The position numbers and the translations under genes are program-made. This document shows positions 58,163 through 64,000 of a stretch of DNA of 64,000 bases, one piece after another. The stretch is from Xylanimonas ulmi. Lineage in GTDB: Bacteria; Actinomycetota; Actinomycetes; Actinomycetales; Cellulomonadaceae. Location of the stretch: assembly GCF_004216535.1 (NCBI RefSeq), contig NZ_SGWX01000001.1, positions 1,488,001 to 1,552,000 on the forward strand. Reading direction: 5' to 3'. The notes beneath the pieces are model-generated. The model was not told the origin of the DNA and searched no databases. It worked only from the letters and a program-made list of their open reading frames with translations. The stretch's first letter is position 1; each line of letters begins with the position of its first letter.

Positions 58163-59386
58163 GTGACCCAGCTCGTCAAGACCCTCCCCCTCCGACTCCT
58201 CGCCGCCATCGCGCTCGGCGCCGTCGTCGGCCTGCTCGCGAACGAGACCGCCATCAGCGTCGTGCAGAGCGTGCGCCACCTGACCGGCCAGCTCGTCCTG
58301 TTCGCCGTCCCGCTGATCGTCCTGGGCTTCGTCGCCCCGTCGATCGCCCGTATGGGCGCGGGCGCCTCGCGCCTGCTGGGCGTCTCGCTCACCCTCGGCT
58401 ACACCTCGGCCGTGCTCGCCTCGCTGCTCGCGGCCGCCGCCGGCTACCTGATCGTCCCCGCGCTCTCCATCCCCGCCGAGGTCGAGGGTCTGCGCCCGCT
58501 GCCCGACATGCTGTTCGAGCTCGACGTCCCACCCGTCATGCCGACCATGAGCGCGCTCGCCCTCGCCCTGCTGCTCGGCCTCGCGGTCGCGTGGACGCGC
58601 GCCGAACGCTGGGGCGGCGCGCTCGAGGAGTTGCACGCCATCGTGCTGCGCGTCGTGGCCAAGGTCGTCATCCCCGTCCTGCCCCTGTTCATCGCCTCGG
58701 TGTTCGCCCTGCTGGCCTATCAAGGCCGCCTCACCCGCCAGGCGCCCGTCTTCCTCCAGGCGCTCGGCGCCGTCGTCGCCGTGCACCTGGTGTGGGTCAC
58801 GGTCCTGTACATCGCGGCGACGGCGTACTCGCGCCGCAACCCGTTCGAGGTCGTGCGCCACTACGGCGCCGCGTACCTCACGGCGATCGGCACGATGTCC
58901 TCGGCGGCCACGCTCGGCGTCGCGCTCAAGGGGGCCTCGGCCTCCTCGGTCCTCGACCGGCGGATGGTCGACTTCGGCGTGCCGCTGTTCACCCACGTCC
59001 ACATGCCCGGCTCGGTCATGAGCATCACGTTCCTGGCCCTGACCACCTCGCAGGTGCTCTACGGCGAGCTTCCTGGCCTGCGCACGATCCTGCTGTTCGT
59101 GGTGCTGCTGGGCGTCTTCGCGGTCGCGGCGCCCGGCGTCCCTGGCGGCACGCTCATGGCCTCGCTCGGCCTGGTCACCTCGGTGCTGGGCTTCGACGAG
59201 GCGGGAGTCGGCCTCATGCTCGCGATCTTCGCGCTCCAGGACTCGTTCGGGACGTCCACCAACATCGTCAGCGACGGTCCGATGCTCATGGTCCTGTCCC
59301 GCTACGCGCAGCGGGGCCGCGCCGACGACGCCGACGACGCCGCCCCCACCCGCGAGCTGGTCGGCGCGGGCGCCGGCGGCGCCTGA
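58163..59386 (+). CDS. Cation:dicarboxylate symporter (SDF family)
   Basis: 407-residue sodium- or proton-coupled carrier for dicarboxylates or acidic amino acids, in the cytoplasmic membrane. Eight or more helices are visible. The SDF core segments are FGVPLFTHVHMPGSVMSITFLAL (around the TM7 region) and VAAPGVPGGTLMASLGLVTSVLGF (hairpin HP2/TM8-like, PGVPGG), with DSFGTSTNIVSDGPMLMVL at the end (D-x-x-x-T-x-x-N-V-x-G-D of the binding site). The serine-rich HP1 loop is represented by AIGTMSSAATLGVAL. A GTG start at 58163 has GAGGA 8-12 nt upstream. The gene follows the hairpin leader described above. Confidence 0.88.
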   Translation: MTQLVKTLPLRLLAAIALGAVVGLLANETAISVVQSVRHLTGQLVLFAVPLIVLGFVAPSIARMGAGASRLLGVSLTLGYTSAVLASLLAAAAGYLIVPALSIPAEVEGLRPLPDMLFELDVPPVMPTMSALALALLLGLAVAWTRAERWGGALEELHAIVLRVVAKVVIPVLPLFIASVFALLAYQGRLTRQAPVFLQALGAVVAVHLVWVTVLYIAATAYSRRNPFEVVRHYGAAYLTAIGTMSSAATLGVALKGASASSVLDRRMVDFGVPLFTHVHMPGSVMSITFLALTTSQVLYGELPGLRTILLFVVLLGVFAVAAPGVPGGTLMASLGLVTSVLGFDEAGVGLMLAIFALQDSFGTSTNIVSDGPMLMVLSRYAQRGRADDADDAAPTRELVGAGAGGA

Positions 59387-59439
59387 GCCTGGGTCGCGGG
59401 GGCGAGCGGCTTCCTGGGGCGAGCGCGTCCGGGGCGGGA

Positions 59440-59445
59440 TACCGT
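59440..59445 (+). promoter_or_regulatory. -10 TACCGT for the lipoprotein gene
   Basis: It lies 42 bases before GTG 59488; a ~36-nt leader with GGAGG results. Confidence 0.35.
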
Positions 59446-59487
59446 CGAAACGCGGGACCTGGCGGGAGACCGACGGCGGAGGCGCGG

Positions 59488-59883
59488 GTGGACGGACACG
59501 ATGGGGGCGCACGCGACGCGGGCGCGCCGGTCGCCGCAGGCCGGGGCGCGCACAAGCGCGCGGGCTCGCCGCGCCTGACCTGGCGGCGCGCCGCGACGAC
59601 GGCCGCGCTCGTGACCGCCGCCCTCCTGCTGGCCGCGTGCGCCGCAGGCGCCAACCCGCAGCTCGACACCCCCGCACCCGGCGGCGCCGACCCCGCAGGG
59701 CTCTGGCTCGGGCTGTGGCACGGGCTGATCCTGCCGATCACGTTCGTCGTGTCGTTGTTCACCGACACCGTCTCGGTCTACGAGGTCCACAACACGGGCA
59801 ACTGGTACGACGTTGGGTTCGTGATCGGGATCGCGTGCTCGTTCGGCGGCGGCGTGTTCGGCACGCGGGGGCGCAAGGGCTGA
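59488..59883 (+). CDS. Small lipoprotein with conserved membrane segment
   Basis: 131 residues. A basic N-region (HKRAGSPRLTWRRAATTAALV) leads to the lipobox LLLAACAAG, with Cys as the lipidated residue. The mature part has GLWLGLWHGLILPITFVVSLFTDTVSVYEVHNTGNWYDVGFVIGIACSFGGGVFG, one or two hydrophobic segments separated by a conserved aromatic-polar loop (YEVHNTGNWYDVGF). This arrangement recurs in small envelope proteins of many bacteria without a known function. GTG 59488 has GGAGG 7 nt upstream. Its stop is 12 bases before the next ATG, so it may be co-transcribed with the reductase gene. Confidence 0.75.
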   Translation: MDGHDGGARDAGAPVAAGRGAHKRAGSPRLTWRRAATTAALVTAALLLAACAAGANPQLDTPAPGGADPAGLWLGLWHGLILPITFVVSLFTDTVSVYEVHNTGNWYDVGFVIGIACSFGGGVFGTRGRKG

Positions 59884-59895
59884 CCGGAGGGCGCT

Positions 59896-60528
59896 ATGGG
59901 CATCATCCAGATCGAGCTGTTCGCAACCCTCGACCTCGTCGCGCAGGCGCCGGGCGGCCCGGACGAGGACCCCGACGACTTCGCCTACGGCGGCTGGCAG
60001 GCGCCTGTGCTCGACGACGTCGCCGGCGCGCAGGTCGCCGCGGCGTACGAGGGCGCGGACGCGCTGCTGCTCGGGCGGCGCACCTACGACATCTTCGCGG
60101 CGTACTGGCCGCGCTACGAGGGCGACGAGGACTTCGAGATCGCCCGGCTGTTCAACTCGATCCCCAAGTACGTCGCCTCACGCGGGCGACCGCGCCTCGA
60201 CTGGGCGGGCTCGACGCTGCTCGGCCCGGATCTGGCCCGCGCGGTGCGCGAGGTCCGCGACCGCCACGAGCAGGTGCGCGTGGTCGGCAGCCTCAACCTG
60301 GTCCAGACCCTGCTGCGCGAGCGCCTGTTCGACCGGCTCGACCTGTGGGTGCACCCGATCGTGCTCGGCGGCGGCAAGAGGGTGTTCGCGGACGGGGCGG
60401 TCCCCGCGAGCCTCACGCTGTTGGAGCCTCCCGTCGCGGGCCCCTCAGGCACGGTGTTCCTGCGCTACGCGCTCGCCGATGGCGCGCCGGGCGTCGGGGA
60501 CATGGGCGCGCCCGACCGCGGCCGGTGA
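59896..60528 (+). CDS. RibD C-terminal/dihydrofolate-reductase-family protein
   Basis: 210 residues of the RibD_C/YyaP fold, NADPH-dependent reductases related to dihydrofolate reductase. It begins MGIIQIELFATLDLVAQAPGGPDEDPDDFAYGGW, the variable-loop form of the family, and has ADALLLGRRTYDIFAAYWP (the LGRRTY motif), SIPKYVASR and VRVVGSLNLVQTLLRERLFDRLDLWVHPIVLGGGKRVF (nucleotide-binding and GGGK motifs). Most family members of this type have no known substrate. GGAGG lies 8-12 bases before the ATG. Confidence 0.85.
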   Translation: MGIIQIELFATLDLVAQAPGGPDEDPDDFAYGGWQAPVLDDVAGAQVAAAYEGADALLLGRRTYDIFAAYWPRYEGDEDFEIARLFNSIPKYVASRGRPRLDWAGSTLLGPDLARAVREVRDRHEQVRVVGSLNLVQTLLRERLFDRLDLWVHPIVLGGGKRVFADGAVPASLTLLEPPVAGPSGTVFLRYALADGAPGVGDMGAPDRGR

Positions 60529-60624
60529 CGGAGGCCGCGCGCGGGGGCCTGGCAGGCGGTGTCACGGGTGATGTGACGCGCGCCGAATCCCGCCGAAACC
60601 CGCGCCGTGCGACGCCCCGCCCGC

Positions 60625-60630
60625 TAGGTT
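60625..60630 (+). promoter_or_regulatory. -10 TAGGTT, leaderless start of the EF-G-like gene
   Basis: Six bases (CAGGGG) separate the hexamer from ATG 60637; the spacer is not a usable ribosome site at that distance. Confidence 0.5.
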
Positions 60631-60636
60631 CAGGGG

Positions 60637-62697
60637 ATGGAACTCGACGCGGAGTCACCTGTCGGCAGACACATCATGGCGGCGCTCGTCGGCAGCGCCG
60701 GATCAGGCATGACCACACTGGTCGAGGCCGTACTCCACCGAGCCGGAGCGATCGCCCGCCCGGGCACCATCGCCGCCGGGACGACGGTCGGTGACTACCA
60801 GCCGGAGGAGGTCGCGCGCGGCACCACGCTGACCACCGGCCTCACATTCCTGGAGTGGGACTCCGACGACGGCGAGCACTATGAGCTGACGTTGGCCGAC
60901 ACGCCCGGGCACCCCGACTTCGTCGGCGGCGTCGACGCCGCACTGTCGGCCTGCGACCTCGCGATCGTCGTCGTCTCGGCGGTCGCGGGCGTCACCGCGG
61001 GGACGCACGCGGCATGGGCCGCGGCCGACGCCGCGGGTGTGCCCCGCATCGTCATGGTCACGTGCGCGGACCGCCCACAGGCGGACTTCCACCGCGTGCT
61101 CGACGAGTTGCGTGAGGCGTTCGGCTCCCGGCTGTGGCCCATCGAGCTGCCCATCGGCACGGAGGAGGAGTTCCGGGCCGTGGTCGACGTGCTCGGCGAG
61201 CGCGCCCTCGTCCAGGGCCCGGCCGGCAAGCGGTCCGTGGAGCCGCTGCCCACCGACCTCGCCGCCGAGAGCCACTCGCTGCACGACGACGTCACCGAGG
61301 AGGTCGTCTCGCACGACGACACCCTGCTGGAGGCCTACCTCGACGGGAACGAGCCCTCGCTCGACGACCTGCAGCGCCGGTTCGCGCAGGAGATCGCCGC
61401 GGGCGAGGCCGTGCCCGTCGTCGTCGCCTCGGGCGTCACCGAGACGGGCGTCGACCGGTTCATCGACGTGCTGTGCCTGCTCGCGCCGGCGCTGGCCACC
61501 AGGGACGCGGCCATCGTCACGGACGACGGCACCGAGGTCGCGGTGGCCCGCGACCGGCACGGCGAGGCGCTGGTGCACGCCTTCGACGTCGTCGCCGACC
61601 AGTTCCTCGGCCAGATCACGATGCTGAGGGTGCTGTCGGGGACCATCCGCCCCGGCGACCGGCTGCACAACGCCACGACCGGCGCCGAGGAGCGGTTCGG
61701 CGGGCTGTTCCGCCTGCGCGGCGCGCAGCGCCTGCCCTGCGACGAGCTGCGCGCGGGCGACGTGGGCGGCGCCGCGAAGCTCGTGGGCACCCCCGCCGGG
61801 TCGCTGTTGTGGTCGCGTCCGTCGGGCCACGCGCGCCCGCGCCCGCTGCCGCACCACCCGCCGGTGTACTCGGTGGCGCTCGACCCGGTCACACAGTCCG
61901 ACACCGAGAAGCTCTCGACGGCGCTGGCCCGGGCCGTCGCGGAGGACCACACGCTGTCGGTCGAGCACACCGGCGGGCGCACCATCGCCCGCGGCCTCGG
62001 CGAGACGCACATCGAGATCCTCGTCGACCGGCTCAAGCGCGTCTTCGGGGTCAACGTCACCACGGCTCCCGCGCCCGTCGCCTTCCGCGAGACCATCAAA
62101 CGCGAGGCCAAGGCCGAGGGACGCCTCAAGAAGCAGTCGGGCGGCCATGGGCAGTTCGCCGTCGTCCAACTCATCGTCTCGCCCCTCGGCCCCGGCGGAG
62201 GCTTCGAGTTCGTGGACTCGGTGGTCGGCGGCGCCGTGCCACGGCAGTACATCCCGGCGGTCGAGAAGGGCGTGCGCGACGCGCTCGAACGCGGCGGCCC
62301 GAGCGGGCACCCGGTCGTGGACGTGCGCGTCGAGCTCGTCGACGGCAAGTCGCACTCCGTCGACTCGTCCGACATGGCGTTCCGCACCGCGGGGTCGATG
62401 GCGGTCCACGAGGCCCTGGCCGCGGCGGGAACCGTCGTGCTCGAGCCGGTCTCGGCGGTCACCGTCACGGTCCCGCAGGCCTACCAGGGCGCGGTCATGA
62501 ACGACCTGTCGGGGCGGCGCGGCCGCGTGCACGACACCCGGATGACCGACTCCGGCGACGCCGTCGTGGTCGCGACAGCGCCCGAGGTCGAGCTCCAGCG
62601 CTACGCGCTCGACCTGCGCTCGCTCACCCAGGGCTACGGACAGGTGACGATCACACCGGACCATTACGAGGTCGCACCCACCCCCACGCACGCCTGA
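60637..62697 (+). CDS. EF-G-like translational GTPase homologue with altered P-loop
   Basis: 686 residues with the whole EF-G/FusA2 layout: G domain (~1-285), domain II (~295-390), and domains III-V to the end (GGRTIARGLGETHIEILVDRL, then VAFRETIKREAKAEGRLKKQSGGHGQFAVV, VEKGVRDALERGGPSGHPVVDVRVELVDGKSHSVDSSDMAF). The G domain is abnormal. The P-loop reads GSAGSGMTT (19-27), with Met25 (ATG) where Lys (AAG) is expected. The G4 motif NKxD is replaced by TCAD (142-145). G3 (DTPGHPDF) and the switch-I Thr in ARGTTL are kept. Mycobacterial FusA2, the closest type by eye, keeps GGGKTT. Nucleotide hydrolysis may be lost. It stands alone behind a leaderless promoter. Confidence 0.9.
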   Translation: MELDAESPVGRHIMAALVGSAGSGMTTLVEAVLHRAGAIARPGTIAAGTTVGDYQPEEVARGTTLTTGLTFLEWDSDDGEHYELTLADTPGHPDFVGGVDAALSACDLAIVVVSAVAGVTAGTHAAWAAADAAGVPRIVMVTCADRPQADFHRVLDELREAFGSRLWPIELPIGTEEEFRAVVDVLGERALVQGPAGKRSVEPLPTDLAAESHSLHDDVTEEVVSHDDTLLEAYLDGNEPSLDDLQRRFAQEIAAGEAVPVVVASGVTETGVDRFIDVLCLLAPALATRDAAIVTDDGTEVAVARDRHGEALVHAFDVVADQFLGQITMLRVLSGTIRPGDRLHNATTGAEERFGGLFRLRGAQRLPCDELRAGDVGGAAKLVGTPAGSLLWSRPSGHARPRPLPHHPPVYSVALDPVTQSDTEKLSTALARAVAEDHTLSVEHTGGRTIARGLGETHIEILVDRLKRVFGVNVTTAPAPVAFRETIKREAKAEGRLKKQSGGHGQFAVVQLIVSPLGPGGGFEFVDSVVGGAVPRQYIPAVEKGVRDALERGGPSGHPVVDVRVELVDGKSHSVDSSDMAFRTAGSMAVHEALAAAGTVVLEPVSAVTVTVPQAYQGAVMNDLSGRRGRVHDTRMTDSGDAVVVATAPEVELQRYALDLRSLTQGYGQVTITPDHYEVAPTPTHA

Positions 62698-62710
62698 GGC
62701 CCAAAGGCAC

Positions 62711-62739
62711 ACGGGCGGTCGCCGGCGGCGGCCGCCCGT
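62711..62739 (+). terminator. Hairpin after the EF-G-like gene
   Basis: ACGGGCGG and CCGCCCGT form an 8-bp stem that can extend inward by a few pairs; no U-tract. Confidence 0.5.
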
Positions 62740-62797
62740 CGGCGCGTTCGCCTGCCGTTCGCATCGCGTTCACCCAGGTCAGGCAGGGTGACGCCAC

Positions 62798-64000
62798 GTG
62801 AGACGACACCTGCTCACCGCGGCGCTCGCCGCGGTCGCCGCGATCCCCCTGTTCGCCGCCCCCGCCGCAGCGCACGGCTTCTCCTCGACCGTCTACGCCG
62901 ACGTCACCACGCCGTCGGACGGCACGGTGCGCACGCAGCTCGGCCTGGAGTACGACCTGCTGGTCGTCTCGGTCGCCGAGCACGCGCAGGACCCGGCGCT
63001 GTTCGACGACGGCATGGCGGTGTGGCAGACGGGCGAGGAGCCCACCGCCCTCGCCGACCACGCCGCGTCCGTCCTGCGATACGTCGAGGCGCGCTACCGC
63101 GTGAGCGTCGACGGTGAGCGGTGCGTCGCGTCCCAGGTGGGGGCGTTCGGCGTCACCGAGCGTGACGGCGTCCCCTACGCCCTGCTGACGCTGGACCACA
63201 CATGCGCCCCGTCCGACGGCGACGGCCCGCGGCACACCGAGATCACCAGCACCCTGTTCGGCGACGACGAGGGCTATGTGACCGGGACGACGACCATCCT
63301 CGACTACGACCTGGCTGGGGCGGCGGGCAGCGCCGCGCTCACGGGCCAGCACCCCACCTTCGAGTCCGGGCAGCCCTGGTACGACCGCATGGGCGAGTTC
63401 TTCGTCCTGGGGGCCGAGCACCTGCTGACGGGCATCGACCACATCCTGTTCCTGCTCGCGCTCATCGTCGGCTCGCGGCGCCTGCGCGACGTCGTCCTGG
63501 CCGCCACGAGCTTCACGCTCGCGCACTCCGTGACATTCCTGCTGGCCGCGCTGGGCCTGGTCGACGCCCCTGCCGCGCTGGTCGAGCCGGTCATCGCGGC
63601 GTCGATCGCCATCGTCGCGCTCTGGCACCTGTGGGCCCTGCGGCGGCGAGGCGACGCGCTCGGGCGCGGCGCCGTCCACCGCCCCACGAGCGCCTCGCTT
63701 GCGGCCCGGCTGGAGCTCGACCGTGCCGACTGGCTCCGACTCGCCGTGGTGTTCGCGTTCGGGCTCATCCACGGCCTGGGGTTCGCCGGGGCGCTCGGCA
63801 TCGACGAGGCCTTCTCCTGGACGCTGCTGTGGTCGCTGCTGGTGTTCAACGTGGGCATCGAGGTGGTCCAGCTGTCGATCATCGCCGTGGTGTTCCCGCT
63901 GCTGACGCTGCTGCGGAGGCGGGCGCCGCGCACCGGCCGCTGGGTGGGCGCCGTCGTCGCCGCGGGCGTCGCAGTCATGGGCGTCATCTGGTTCGTCCAG
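62798..64000 (+). CDS. HupE/UreJ-like membrane protein, 3'-truncated by the window edge
   Basis: At least 401 residues; the frame is open to the end of the window. A signal peptide (VRRHLLTAALAAVAAIPLFAAPAAAHG) leads to an extracytoplasmic domain of ~170 residues (with two Cys). The HupE/UreJ_2-type membrane domain follows: LTGIDHILFLLALIVGSRRL, SFTLAHSVTFLLAALGLV, FGLIHGLGFAGALGI and LLVFNVGIEVVQLSII. The conserved H-x-x-x-GxDH, AHS and H-G-x-G-F residues resemble those of nickel/cobalt permease-like HupE proteins, so metal transport or binding is possible. The GTG start at 62798 has AGGCAGGG upstream and CAGGGT 8 nt away. Confidence 0.85.
   Translation, partial: MRRHLLTAALAAVAAIPLFAAPAAAHGFSSTVYADVTTPSDGTVRTQLGLEYDLLVVSVAEHAQDPALFDDGMAVWQTGEEPTALADHAASVLRYVEARYRVSVDGERCVASQVGAFGVTERDGVPYALLTLDHTCAPSDGDGPRHTEITSTLFGDDEGYVTGTTTILDYDLAGAAGSAALTGQHPTFESGQPWYDRMGEFFVLGAEHLLTGIDHILFLLALIVGSRRLRDVVLAATSFTLAHSVTFLLAALGLVDAPAALVEPVIAASIAIVALWHLWALRRRGDALGRGAVHRPTSASLAARLELDRADWLRLAVVFAFGLIHGLGFAGALGIDEAFSWTLLWSLLVFNVGIEVVQLSIIAVVFPLLTLLRRRAPRTGRWVGAVVAAGVAVMGVIWFVQ

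Overview
The window is about 64 kb of very high-GC DNA from an actinobacterium. A Micrococcales lineage of the Cellulomonas/Promicromonospora type is my best guess. The clues are codon use, GTG/TTG starts, a mycobacteria-like fabG-fabI pair, an ImuA'-ImuB-DnaE2 cassette, divergent glgA/glgC, a GH10 xylanase, and the dispersed repeat GGTTTCGACAGGCTCAACC. I see chromosomal housekeeping and accessory genes and no transposase, integrase, rRNA, tRNA or CRISPR array. Both ends are open: an EamA transporter is cut at the left edge and a HupE/UreJ-like membrane protein at the right edge.

Layout. 0-8.6 kb: EamA transporter, ParC-like topoisomerase subunit, alpha/beta hydrolase, YhhN-type lysoplasmalogenase, divergent cobalamin-dependent metH. 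8.7-13.6 kb: a large Pif1-type helicase fused to nuclease-like, BRCT and helix-turn-helix regions, a FetB-like permease and a phosphopantetheinyl transferase. 13.6-23.2 kb: small membrane protein, lactate-dehydrogenase-family enzyme, an unknown protein, GNAT, a TetR/MFS pair, FAD oxidoreductase, two membrane proteins, and a RIO-type kinase behind a 14-residue leader ORF. 23.2-29.5 kb: the SOS mutasome operon imuA'-imuB-dnaE2 with overlapping LexA-type boxes. 29.7-36.7 kb: Na/Pi cotransporter, PEBP, YbaK-like deacylase, siderophore-interacting protein under an iron box, MerR/DUF4188 pair, TrmH methylase, non-secreted GH10 enzyme. 36.7-44.9 kb: heterodimeric ABC exporter with its TetR regulator, NfeD-slipin pair, ABC ATPase, unknown protein. 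45.0-48.3 kb: glgA/glgC-serB. 48.3-54.9 kb: fabG-fabI-sixA, then DUF3099, a Cys-rich small protein, SURF1, a zinc peptidase and an ABC-F ATPase. 54.9-64 kb: AlkZ-like protein, PadR with a membrane target, dicarboxylate symporter, lipoprotein, RibD-like reductase, an EF-G-like protein lacking the P-loop lysine, and the HupE-like protein.

How the genes work together. Clear functional units are the mutasome, the glycogen/maltose-1-phosphate precursor pair, the fatty-acid elongation pair and the ABC exporter with its repressor. Several regulator/target pairs have visible palindromes: TetR-MFS, TetR-ABC, MerR-DUF4188, PadR-membrane protein and an iron-responsive box. At sixteen genes a TAnnnT -10 hexamer lies 6-8 nt before the start codon with no Shine-Dalgarno sequence, which points to leaderless transcription and was used to settle several starts. 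Four intergenic hairpins have perfect 15-21 bp stems without a U-tract. The items most worth checking are the multi-domain helicase, the EF-G-like protein with Met in place of the P-loop Lys, a dispersed repeat translated in frame inside dnaE2, and the leader ORF before the RIO kinase.
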